Positions 7,935 to 17,733 of a DNA stretch of 64,000 bases are shown here, in pieces. How positions within the stretch are numbered: the stretch's first letter is position 1; every line of letters starts with the position of its first letter. The stretch is from Mycolicibacterium madagascariense (GTDB lineage Bacteria; Actinomycetota; Actinomycetes; Mycobacteriales; Mycobacteriaceae), in contig NZ_AP022610.1 of the NCBI RefSeq assembly GCF_010729665.1, forward strand, positions 3,844,001 through 3,908,000. The letters are read 5' to 3'. Position numbers and translations under genes: made by a program. The notes under the pieces are model-generated. The model was given only the letters and a program-made list of their open reading frames with translations, had not been told where the DNA came from and searched no databases.

Positions 7935-9286
7935 CACACCCGCCCGTAGGGGGACGGACCGAGGACAGGCGTGCGGTAGTGCTCCCGGTAGAGCGCGCGA
8001 ATCCGATCGAAGTCACCATTGCGCCGAGCCTTGAGATACGCCTCGGGAAACTGAAATCCCTTGGGCTTGGGCACACCCGGCCAGATGAGATCCAGATTCT
8101 CGACGGGATACCCGTCGAACTGTAGGTCGAAGTCGTCGGGGTGTTCGGTGCGCGACAGCAGCGCGACGTCGAACGACTCGCCGATCGGTCGGTCCACGTA
8201 GCGGGCCTTGAACGCCTCGACGTTGGCGCGGGTGATGATCTCGGCGTGCCAGCCGTAGAACCGTTCGGCGGGTTCGGGTCTCCATCCGCGCAGGCGGTCG
8301 TGGAACTGCGCTAGGGTGACGAACGACGGGTAGGCGGGCACGTTTCCGGTGGTGGCCAACTGCTTGCCGGACAGCACGCGTTCGATGCCCGCGGTCGACC
8401 CGTTGGAGCCGGTGACGAAGACGTCCTTGCCGGGTACCTTGCCCGCCGCCTCGATGCCCGCGATCACACCGGTGGCGGCGTCGTCGTTGACCGCGACGAT
8501 GCCCCTGGTATCCGGGTAGCGCGCCAGCAGTGTGGCTGCGGCCTTGGCCGAGAGGTCGGCGTCGTACTTGGCGTGCAGCTCGCCGGCGAACGTGATCTTC
8601 GGGTATTTCTTCAGCGTGTCGTAGACCGCGACCCGGCGTTGGGTCTCGCACCCGTCGATCGACGGGTAGTACCCGCCCACGCGAACGATGGTGCCCTCTT
8701 CACCGATCTGCTTGGCCAGCACGTCGGTCGCCTTGCTGACCGACTCGTACTCGTCGGGCATGAGGAAGGTGTTGTACTTGTCCCCCTCGGCGTCGCTGTG
8801 CCATGGGGTGTACCAGGCCGGTGAATTCCAGGCCGCCTGGAAGAGGACACCGTTGTCGTTGGAGTCGTGCGCCATCGTCGGTAGGGCACCGGGGTCGTTG
8901 AGCCCGACGAAGATCGCCGTCGTCTTCTGCGTGAGCAGCTGATTGAACTGGTTGGACTGCACGGCCGCGTCGTTCTTGCCGTCCAGAACCACGCTCTTGT
9001 AACCCAGTTGGCTCGCGGCGTCCTTCCACGCCTTGGCCCACTGCACCTGGTAGTCCCCCGTCGAGGACCAATTCAGCAGGGCGAATTGGCCGTCGGTGTA
9101 GGCGACGGCACCGTTCGCGGCCCGCTTGTGCCCGCCGACCGCGGCCAGGGTGCCGCCCGCGGCGACCGCGACGCCGGCCCCCGCCAACAGCTTGACGAAC
9201 TGCCGCCGCCCGAGCCCGTAGGTGTCGAGGCGCTCGAGCAACGAGTCGACCACGCGGCGTTCGTCACCGCTTCCATCCGAGGTCAC
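7934..9286 (-). CDS. Tat-exported type 1 periplasmic (sugar-type) solute-binding protein
   Basis: The 450-residue product starts at GTG 9286, with GGAAGGGGG upstream. It has a twin-arginine signal, GRRQFVKLLAGAG then an Ala/Gly-rich hydrophobic stretch, about residues 20-45, with no lipobox cysteine. The mature part is a type 1 periplasmic binding fold (Peripla_BP_4) with GLNDPGALPT, GYYPSIDGCE and VNDDAATGVIAG. Folding before export through Tat suggests tight binding or a cofactor. It is the first gene of the transporter operon and diverges from the second monooxygenase across a 153-bp control region. Unusually long C-terminal tail, about 60 residues beyond the core fold. Confidence 0.82.
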   Translation of the reverse strand: MTSDGSGDERRVVDSLLERLDTYGLGRRQFVKLLAGAGVAVAAGGTLAAVGGHKRAANGAVAYTDGQFALLNWSSTGDYQVQWAKAWKDAASQLGYKSVVLDGKNDAAVQSNQFNQLLTQKTTAIFVGLNDPGALPTMAHDSNDNGVLFQAAWNSPAWYTPWHSDAEGDKYNTFLMPDEYESVSKATDVLAKQIGEEGTIVRVGGYYPSIDGCETQRRVAVYDTLKKYPKITFAGELHAKYDADLSAKAAATLLARYPDTRGIVAVNDDAATGVIAGIEAAGKVPGKDVFVTGSNGSTAGIERVLSGKQLATTGNVPAYPSFVTLAQFHDRLRGWRPEPAERFYGWHAEIITRANVEAFKARYVDRPIGESFDVALLSRTEHPDDFDLQFDGYPVENLDLIWPGVPKPKGFQFPEAYLKARRNGDFDRIRALYREHYRTPVLGPSPYGRV

Positions 9287-9316
9287 CGCCTGCACCCCCT
9301 TCCATGTCCATTGCGG

Positions 9317-9342
9317 CTCGACCGTAGTGCGACCCGGTCGAG
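9317..9342. promoter_or_regulatory. Inverted repeat CTCGACC-N12-GGTCGAG in the divergent control region
   Basis: Seven-base arms at 9317-9323 and 9336-9342 lie between the binding-protein gene (leftward) and the monooxygenase gene (rightward). A site here could control both transcription units. Regulator unknown. Confidence 0.4.
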
Positions 9343-9439
9343 TGGCCGACCCTCTCGCTCGTGCTGAGCGAATGCCCCTTCGGCTGCACCGTGATCGAAA
9401 CCCTTGGCAGCAGCCATGGTTCGAGCCAACTCTGGTCGA

Positions 9440-10813
9440 ATGTCGATCAGACCGCTGCACTTCTCGGCGTTCGTGATGAATACGACCTCGCACATCCTGC
9501 AGGGCGTGTGGCGTCGACCCGAGGCGGGCCAGACCAACTTCAACTCCCTGGACCACTGGGTGGAGTTGGCGAAGATCCTCGAGCGCGGGCGTTTCGACGT
9601 CATCTTCTTCGCCGACGTCATCGGTCTGTACGGCGACTACGGCGGCTCCTACGAGAAGTACGTGCACTCCGGGCTGCAGATCCCCAGCAACGACCCCAGT
9701 GTCATCGCCTCGGCGATCGCCTACAACACGACCGATCTCGGCATCGCGATCACCAGCTCGGTGATTCAGGAGCATCCGTTCAACTTCGCCCGCAAGATCT
9801 CGACACTGGATCACGCGTCCCATGGGCGGATCGCCTGGAACATCGTCACCAACGCACTTGCCAACGGCGCCCGCAACTTTGGCTACGACGAGCTGGAGGA
9901 ACACGACGAGCGCTACCGCTGGGCCGACGAGTACGTCGACGTGGCCTACAAGCTGTGGGAGGGCTCGTGGGACGACGGCGCACTACTGCAGGACCGGGAG
10001 CGCGGACTGCACGGCGACTACGCGAAGATTCACAAGATCAACCACGTCGGCACGCGCTACCGCGTCGAGGGTCCGCACCTGGTGGCCCCGTCACCGCAAC
10101 GCACCCCGGTGCTTTTTCAGGCCGGATCATCGCCTGCTGGACGGGATTTCGCGGCTCGCAACGCCGAAGCACAGTTCATCATCACCCCGGGACCGGAGCA
10201 GGCGCGCGTCCTCATCGACGACACCCGCCGCCGGGTCGTGGCCGCCGGGCGCGAACCCGGCGACCTGAAGTTCTTTCAAGGACTGCACTTCGTCGTCGGC
10301 AGCACCGAGGCCGAAGCGCAGCGCAAGGCCGGCGAGCTCGACGACGCCATCGACCTCGACGCCATGGTGGCCCATCTGTCGGGCGCGGTGGGGGTCGACT
10401 TCGGTGGCTACCCACTGGACACCCCACTGGGCGACATCGGCCACACCGACGGCGTCCGCAGCATCGTCGACTGGGTACAGCAGTCGGTCTCGGGGCGGGC
10501 GGCCACGATCCGCGATCTTGGTCTCCTGCAGGGCCGCAACTCGAGGGTGGTCGGCACCCCGGAGACCATCGCCGACCGGTTGGAGCAGTGGCGCGCTGCG
10601 GGTGTCGACGGCATCAACGTCGTCAACGCAACCATCCCCGGCAGTTACGCGGAATTCGTGTACCACGTGATCCCCGTCCTACAGGATCGCGGTCTGGCGC
10701 AACGCGAGTACTCCCCCGGCACGACGCGCAAGAAGCTCTTCGGGAGCGATCTACTGCCCGAACGTCATCCGGCCGCGGCCTACCGGGGAGCCTTCACACC
10801 CGTCAGGGCCTAG
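9440..10813 (+). CDS. Second FMNH2-dependent monooxygenase, NtaA/SnaA/DmoA family
   Basis: This 457-residue protein is a clear paralogue of the product of 1181-2611: RPLHFSAFVMNTTSH, IFFADVIG, IAWNIVTNA, KINHVGTRYRVEGPH and SPQRTPVLFQAG are all present in the same order. I chose ATG 9440 because it matches the short N-terminus of the paralogue; starts at 9416 or TTG 9404 are possible and none has a strong ribosome site. It is divergent from the transporter operon and convergent with lppR, whose end it overlaps by 11 bp. Two enzymes of one family in one island suggest successive oxidations, or oxidation of two related substrates. A separate FMN reductase must be encoded elsewhere. Confidence 0.8.
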   Translation: MSIRPLHFSAFVMNTTSHILQGVWRRPEAGQTNFNSLDHWVELAKILERGRFDVIFFADVIGLYGDYGGSYEKYVHSGLQIPSNDPSVIASAIAYNTTDLGIAITSSVIQEHPFNFARKISTLDHASHGRIAWNIVTNALANGARNFGYDELEEHDERYRWADEYVDVAYKLWEGSWDDGALLQDRERGLHGDYAKIHKINHVGTRYRVEGPHLVAPSPQRTPVLFQAGSSPAGRDFAARNAEAQFIITPGPEQARVLIDDTRRRVVAAGREPGDLKFFQGLHFVVGSTEAEAQRKAGELDDAIDLDAMVAHLSGAVGVDFGGYPLDTPLGDIGHTDGVRSIVDWVQQSVSGRAATIRDLGLLQGRNSRVVGTPETIADRLEQWRAAGVDGINVVNATIPGSYAEFVYHVIPVLQDRGLAQREYSPGTTRKKLFGSDLLPERHPAAAYRGAFTPVRA

Positions 10814-11519
10814 CCGGCGCCGCGCTCCTGTCCAGCATGTCCTTGGCGATGCGCACCGCCGCCGCCTGCGGATCCGGTTGGCGTTCACCCTTGGGCGTAA
10901 TGGCAAGGGACACTTCGACGATGGTGTTTCCCCGCATCCCGATGGCGCGTTCGTAGCGCGAGGTGGCCGTACCCGGCTGCCGTTGGGTGCGCACCGTCGC
11001 GGCCACCACGCCGTCCCTGCGGGCGACGTCGGAGATCGCGGCGTCGACGACCGTCCCCAGCACGTGCTTGACCACGGTGGTGCCCGCGCACTGCTGCCAC
11101 TGTCGCGCGAAGGATTCAAACGCGTCCCCGGTGGCGCTCGCGGTGGACAGTCGGATCACCGCCGCGTCCGCGCCCGAGGTGTCCACGCCCTCATCCCAGT
11201 TGAAGTAGCTCTCCCTGGCGGCCTCGAGGACCGGCAGGCGCTCGTAGACGATCCGCGGCGCGGTGTCGGTGACGGCGGCACAGCCGATGGGCGACGCGTC
11301 GGCGTCGGTGCGGAAGCCGTCGGGAAGGATCTCCGCACCGCCGACGAACGGTCGAAAACCGAACGTGCTCAGGGTATTACCCGCCACCGCGCTGATCTCG
11401 TCGTCGGTGGGCAGGATCTCCAGCGCCGACGTGGCGGGCACGGCGACGCCGTGCACGGTACTGGCGCAGCCGCTCAACAGGATGGCCGACACGGCGCAGC
11501 ACGCCAGCCATCGCGCCAT
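10803..11519 (-). CDS. lppR: Lipoprotein with PknH-like sensor domain (LppR-like)
   Basis: The 238-residue protein begins with a lipoprotein signal whose lipobox is LLSGC (cysteine 18). The rest resembles the extracytoplasmic PknH_C sensor-like domain found in several mycobacterial lipoproteins, with paired cysteines in IGCAAV and QQCAGTT likely to form a disulfide. It would be anchored on the outer face of the plasma membrane. The gene lies 2 bp before lepA on the same strand, as Rv2403c does in M. tuberculosis. Ligand and role are unknown. Confidence 0.75.
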   Translation of the reverse strand: MARWLACCAVSAILLSGCASTVHGVAVPATSALEILPTDDEISAVAGNTLSTFGFRPFVGGAEILPDGFRTDADASPIGCAAVTDTAPRIVYERLPVLEAARESYFNWDEGVDTSGADAAVIRLSTASATGDAFESFARQWQQCAGTTVVKHVLGTVVDAAISDVARRDGVVAATVRTQRQPGTATSRYERAIGMRGNTIVEVSLAITPKGERQPDPQAAAVRIAKDMLDRSAAPARP

Positions 11520-11521
11520 GG

Positions 11522-13450
<1,929 letters not shown>

Positions 13451-13464
13451 CTATGCTCGTCCTC

Positions 13465-14079
13465 ATGGCTGCGCAGTGGAAGACCTTTCAGCGCGTGGCG
13501 GAGCAGTTGGTGTTCCAAGAGGCGCCCAAGATCATCCGTCAGCTGCAGAGACCCGAGACCCGGCCGCGCACCCTGCAGGAGGGCCTCAAGCTGGGCCTGA
13601 ACGTCGGGATCAACGTCGGCCGCAGCGTGCTCGCCGGCGCACCCGCCGAGCCGCAGCGTGCCATCGCGGCCGGCCGGCCGATCACCAAGGACAGCGTGCC
13701 CACCGCCCACCGGGCTCGCCGGGTGTCCTATGCGCCGAACCTCGACGGGCGGGCCGACCCCGGCGAGATCGTGTGGACGTGGGTCGTCTACGAGGAGGAC
13801 CCCTCGCGCGGCAAGGACCGGCCCGTGCTCGTCGTCGGCCGCGACGGGTCGACGCTGCTGGGTCTGATGCTGTCCAGCCAGGAGCGCCACGTGTCCGACC
13901 GCAGTTGGGTCGGAATCGGTAGCGGCAGTTGGGATTACGAGGGGCGAGCGAGCTGGGTGCGGCTCGACCGCGTGCTCGACGTGCCGGAGGAGGGCATTCG
14001 CCGCGAGGGCGCCATCCTCGCCCGCGAGACGTTCGAGGTCGTCGCGCAACGGTTGCGCACCCAGTACTCCTGGAGCTGA
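13465..14079 (+). CDS. PemK/MazF-like domain protein with N-terminal extension
   Basis: This 204-residue protein has a C-terminal SH3-like PemK/MazF region starting near residue 98 (DPGEIVWTWVVYEEDP, then DRPVLVVGR and LGLMLSSQ). Before it is a basic, helical extension of about 95 residues that ordinary MazF toxins lack. No antitoxin gene is adjacent, and the gene is kept next to lepA across mycobacteria (Rv2405 position), so it is probably a housekeeping RNA- or ribosome-linked protein rather than an addiction toxin. ATG 13465 was preferred over ATG 13453, four codons earlier. Confidence 0.65.
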   Translation: MAAQWKTFQRVAEQLVFQEAPKIIRQLQRPETRPRTLQEGLKLGLNVGINVGRSVLAGAPAEPQRAIAAGRPITKDSVPTAHRARRVSYAPNLDGRADPGEIVWTWVVYEEDPSRGKDRPVLVVGRDGSTLLGLMLSSQERHVSDRSWVGIGSGSWDYEGRASWVRLDRVLDVPEEGIRREGAILARETFEVVAQRLRTQYSWS

Positions 14080-14084
14080 CCCCC

Positions 14085-14144
14085 GCGAGCAGCCGCAAAT
14101 CCGTCGCGACACGCCGCGTCGAGCGCACATTGGCGTCTGCTCGC
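14085..14144. repeat. Inverted repeat GCGAGCAG ... CTGCTCGC between convergent genes
   Basis: Perfect 8-bp arms at 14085-14092 and 14137-14144 flank 44 bp, filling nearly the whole gap between the MazF-like and GNAT genes. The long loop argues against a simple terminator. The GAGCAG(A)CGCAAA-type sequence resembles a motif often seen between mycobacterial genes, so it may be a small dispersed repeat. Confidence 0.4.
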
Positions 14145-14149
14145 CGGCC

Positions 14150-14755
14150 CTACCGCGGCCGACGCCACATCGGCACCAGGCTGGGCCCACCGCCGGGCAG
14201 CGGAATCTCCCCGGTGATCTCGAAGCCGAAACGCTGGTAGTAGGGCACGTTGACGGGGTTGCTCGACTCCAGATAGGCCGGGGCGTGCTCGTCGTCGCAG
14301 CGGTCCAGCCGGGACCGCATCAGCGCCTGTCCGAAGCCCGTGCCACGGACGTCGGGATCGCTGCCGATGACCGCCAGGTACCAGTGCGGCTCCTCGGGGT
14401 GGGCGGCCTTCATGAGCTCCTCGACGATGCTGCCGCGGCGCAGGGACGCTCCGAACGACCACAGCAGCGACGGCAGGGCGCGCCACTCCTCGGCGCGGGT
14501 CTGACGCCACTGGCCGGGCGGGTCCCATAGCGCGGCGGCGCCGATCCCGTCGCTTGCGGTCGCCACCTCCACCCCGCCGCGCGACAGATGGTGATGGCGG
14601 GTCAGCGACTCGAAGAGCCGGTGCAGCCTGCGACGGCGCACCCGGGCGTCGGGCAGCATCCAGCACATCACGGGATCGTCGAAGAAGGCCCGGCCCAGCG
14701 TCGTCGACAGCGCGGGGACGTCGGTCCGGGTCGCGGGTCTGACCTGCACGCCCAC
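14150..14755 (-). CDS. GNAT family N-acetyltransferase
   Basis: The 201-residue protein has the GNAT fold: an N-terminal strand VQVRPATRTDV, the acetyl-CoA binding strand and pyrophosphate loop around YLAVIGSDPDVRGTGFGQAL, and the C-terminal YYQRFGFEI motif. It would acetylate a small amine or a protein N-terminus. GTG 14755 gives the expected N-terminus; GTG 14749 is an alternative. It diverges from the aldo-keto reductase gene. Substrate unknown. Confidence 0.75.
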   Translation of the reverse strand: MGVQVRPATRTDVPALSTTLGRAFFDDPVMCWMLPDARVRRRRLHRLFESLTRHHHLSRGGVEVATASDGIGAAALWDPPGQWRQTRAEEWRALPSLLWSFGASLRRGSIVEELMKAAHPEEPHWYLAVIGSDPDVRGTGFGQALMRSRLDRCDDEHAPAYLESSNPVNVPYYQRFGFEITGEIPLPGGGPSLVPMWRRPR

Positions 14756-14846
14756 GATGCTCTCACGGCGGAGGCGTCGGCAGGGGAACACTGAAGCGCG
14801 GGCGCCGGTTGGTAGCCGAAGATCCGAACGACACGAGGGGAGCACC

Positions 14847-15857
14847 ATGACCGAAACCGTCACGCTCGGCGACGACCTGACGGTCAGCGCGGTGGGGTTC
14901 GGCGCCATGGCGCTGACGCCGGTCTACGGCGGCGTCGACGACGCAGAGTCCCTGCAGACGCTGCACCGGGCGCTCGACCTGGGCGTCACGTTCATCGACA
15001 CCGCGAACGTCTACGGTGGCGGCGCGAACGAGCGACTCATCGCGCACGTGCTCGCCGACCGGCGCGACGAGGTAACGCTGGCCACCAAGTTCGGCATCGT
15101 CGGCAACCCCGCCGACCGCGCCCCCGACGCCACGCCGACCGCGCGCGGCGACGCCGCCTACGTCCGGCAGTGCATCGACGAGAGCCTGCAACGGCTGCAG
15201 ACCGACGTCGTCGACCTCTACTACATGCACCGGCGCGACCTGACCGTGCCGATCGAGGAGACCGTCGGGGCGATGGCCGAACTCGTCGCCGCGGGCAAGG
15301 TCCGCCATCTCGGCCTGTCCGAGGTGACGGGCGACGAGCTGCGCGCCGCCGTCGCGGTCCACCCGATCGCCGCCGTGCAGAGCGAATGGTCGATCTGGAG
15401 TCGTGACGTCGAGAACCAGGTGGTGCCGACGGCGGCCGAACTGGGCATCGGCTTCGTGCCCTACTCGCCGCTGGGCCGCGGCTTCCTGACGGGCACGCTC
15501 ACGTCGGTCTCGGACTTCACCGAGTCGTCGGACTTCCGGCGCAACATGCCGCGGTTCTCCGACGAGGCGCTGGCGAAGAACCTCGCCGTCGTGGAGGTGA
15601 TCCGCTCCGTCGCCGAGGAACGGGAGGCCACCGCGGCCCAGGTCGCCCTGGCCTGGCTGCGCTACCGGGCCGACGACTTCGGGGTGGCGTCGGCGCCCAT
15701 CCCCGGCACCCGACGCGCCGCCCGCGTACAGGAGAACTTCGATTCCCTGGACGTCGCGCTGAGCGATGCCCAGCTGGCCCGCCTGGACGCTGCGGCCGCC
15801 ACGGTGTCGGGCACCCGGATCGCGAACCTGGCGTGGGTGTCGGCCGGCCGCGAGTGA
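14847..15857 (+). CDS. Aldo/keto reductase
   Basis: The 336-residue protein is an AKR-superfamily TIM-barrel NADPH oxidoreductase. The tetrad is visible: Asp and Tyr in DTANVYGGG (about residues 47-55), Lys in ATKFG and His in MHRRD. The NADPH-phosphate site is IPGTRR near the C-terminus. ATG 14847 follows GAGGGGAGC. It likely reduces aldehydes or ketones in the cytosol. It stands alone between divergent and convergent neighbours, so no pathway is indicated. Confidence 0.85.
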   Translation: MTETVTLGDDLTVSAVGFGAMALTPVYGGVDDAESLQTLHRALDLGVTFIDTANVYGGGANERLIAHVLADRRDEVTLATKFGIVGNPADRAPDATPTARGDAAYVRQCIDESLQRLQTDVVDLYYMHRRDLTVPIEETVGAMAELVAAGKVRHLGLSEVTGDELRAAVAVHPIAAVQSEWSIWSRDVENQVVPTAAELGIGFVPYSPLGRGFLTGTLTSVSDFTESSDFRRNMPRFSDEALAKNLAVVEVIRSVAEEREATAAQVALAWLRYRADDFGVASAPIPGTRRAARVQENFDSLDVALSDAQLARLDAAAATVSGTRIANLAWVSAGRE

Positions 15858-15882
15858 CGCAGGCGGCTGAACGGTTGAACGG

Positions 15883-16722
15883 CTACGCCAGCCGGGTGAT
15901 CTCCACGACGACGTCGAGGTCGGTCGACCCCTCCCCCGAGTAGATGCCCTTCAGCGGCGTCACGTCGTGGTAGTCACGGCCGACGCCGACGCTGATGTAC
16001 TGCTCGTTGATCGCCTTGTCGTTGGTGGGGTCGTAGTTCCACCAGCCGCCCGTCCACGCCTGGATCCACGCGTGGCTCTGACCGTCGATGGTGTCGCCGA
16101 CCTTGGCCTTGGCGTTCGGATGCAGGTAGCCCGACACGTACCGGGCGGGAATTCCCATGCTGCGCAACAGGATCAGCGTGAGGTGGGCGAAGTCCTGGCA
16201 GACGCCCTTGCCCTCGCGCAGCGCGTCGAGTCCCGAGGAGTGCACGCCCGTGGTCCCCGGCACGTACGCCAGTTCGGTGTGCACCCACTGGGCCGCCTCG
16301 ACGATCGCCGCCTGCGGATCGTGGTACTTGGCGATGCGCTGGCCCACCCGGTGCATGCGTCTGCTGCTCGGCGCGTAGTCCGAGGACGCCAGGTACTCGT
16401 CGAACTGGTCCTTGACCGCCTCGCTGGCGAGCTCGTCCCACGTCAGCTTCTCCGTGGGCTCCTCGTCCCGGTCGGTCTCGACGACCGAGGACGCCGTCAC
16501 CTCGAGTTCGGTGTGCGGAGCGTGCAGGTCGAACGCCGTGACGGCCGTGCCCCAGTAGTCGACGTAGCGGTAGGACCGCGTCGCGGGGACCGTCTCGACC
16601 CGGTTGAGCACGACGTTTTGCCGCGAGTCCGACCGCGGCGTCAACCGCGCCTCGTTGAACGACGCGGTGACCGGCGACTTGTAGGCGTACCCGGTCGCAT
16701 GGATGACCCGCATGCGCCACAT
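15883..16722 (-). CDS. Transglutaminase-like cysteine protease-fold protein
   Basis: The 279-residue protein has an N-terminal beta domain and a transglutaminase-core domain with a complete triad: Cys in GKGVCQDFAH, His in GQSHAWIQ and Asp in NYDPTND. Such bacterial members are probably amidases or peptidases. It is third in a three-gene operon with an alpha-E protein and a circularly permuted ATP-grasp, the order of Rv2411c-Rv2410c-Rv2409c. That set has been proposed to make and cleave a peptide or amide tag, with this protein as the hydrolase. No substrate is known to me. Confidence 0.8.
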   Translation of the reverse strand: MWRMRVIHATGYAYKSPVTASFNEARLTPRSDSRQNVVLNRVETVPATRSYRYVDYWGTAVTAFDLHAPHTELEVTASSVVETDRDEEPTEKLTWDELASEAVKDQFDEYLASSDYAPSSRRMHRVGQRIAKYHDPQAAIVEAAQWVHTELAYVPGTTGVHSSGLDALREGKGVCQDFAHLTLILLRSMGIPARYVSGYLHPNAKAKVGDTIDGQSHAWIQAWTGGWWNYDPTNDKAINEQYISVGVGRDYHDVTPLKGIYSGEGSTDLDVVVEITRLA

Positions 16723-16755
16723 CAGTTGCTTCCCTTCGCGCGAGCGCTCATCGGC

Positions 16756-17733
16756 TCAGACCTCGCCTTCCTCGATCACCAGCGACCCGGCCCGGCCGGC
16801 ATCAGTCCAGGCCACCCACGGCGCGGAGTAGAAGTACTCCACCGCCAGCGCCTCACCGACGTCCGCGCACGTGGTCTGCAGCGCGCCAAGGGTCTCCTCG
16901 AGGGACTCCAGCAGCACACCCGGTCGCAGGAACTCCAATTCGCTTCTGGCACGGCCGAGTAGACGCTGCGCCTCGGCGGTCGCACCCACCCGGTTGAGCC
17001 TGCGGTGGTGCAATTCGTCGAGGCTGTGCTCGGCCAACCGCAGCGAGTACATCACCGACCGCGGGAACAGCCGGTCGAGCATCATGAACTCCACGACGCG
17101 GCCCGCGTCGAGCACGCCGCGGTAGGTGCGCAGGTAGGTGTCATGGGCGCCCGCCGAGCGCAGCACCGTCACCCAGGCCGGCGACGACGCGCTGTCACCG
17201 ACGCGCGACAGCAGCAGCCGTACGATCATGTCGACGCGTTCGACGGCCCGGCCCAGCACCATGAAGCGGTAGCCGTCGTCGCGCGACAGCGTCGAGTCCG
17301 CGAGGCCGGCGAACTGCGCGGCGCGCCCCTCGATGTAGGACAGGAACTCGTGCGGGCCGAGGCGCTTGGCTGCCCGTTCGCGCTCGGGCAGGGCGTTGTA
17401 GGTGGTGTTGAGGCACTCCCAGATCTCGGTCGAGGTGACTTCGCGTGCGCCGCGGGCGTTTTCGCGCGCCGCGGAGATGGAGTCGACGATCGAGCAGCCG
17501 CCCTGGGTGTCGCGGCTGAACGCGACCAGGTCGGTCAGCGACCACAGGTCGAGTTCGGTGTCCGGCGGTTCGATGCCGAGCACCCGCAGCAGCGTGCGCG
17601 ACGCATGGTCGGGGTCGACGCTGGAGTCCTCCAGCAGCTGGTGCACGGTGACGTCGAGGATGCGGGCGGTGTCGTCGGCGCGTTCGACGTAGCGACCGAT
17701 CCAGTACAGCGATTCCGCGTTGCGCGCGAGCAT
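16756..17733 (-). CDS. Alpha-E domain protein
   Basis: The 325-residue, mostly helical protein begins MLARNAESLYWIGRYVERAD, the hallmark of the alpha-E (DUF403) family. Its ATG overlaps the stop of the ATP-grasp gene (TGATG), so production is coupled. Alpha-E proteins have no assigned reaction; they always accompany a circularly permuted ATP-grasp and often a transglutaminase-like protease. It may supply the acceptor or a scaffold for an amide-forming reaction. Confidence 0.8.
   Translation of the reverse strand: MLARNAESLYWIGRYVERADDTARILDVTVHQLLEDSSVDPDHASRTLLRVLGIEPPDTELDLWSLTDLVAFSRDTQGGCSIVDSISAARENARGAREVTSTEIWECLNTTYNALPERERAAKRLGPHEFLSYIEGRAAQFAGLADSTLSRDDGYRFMVLGRAVERVDMIVRLLLSRVGDSASSPAWVTVLRSAGAHDTYLRTYRGVLDAGRVVEFMMLDRLFPRSVMYSLRLAEHSLDELHHRRLNRVGATAEAQRLLGRARSELEFLRPGVLLESLEETLGALQTTCADVGEALAVEYFYSAPWVAWTDAGRAGSLVIEEGEV

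Noticed and set aside
13465..14079. Toxin-antitoxin module beside lepA
   Set aside because: No antitoxin-sized gene adjoins it, and the location is conserved in the mycobacterial core.
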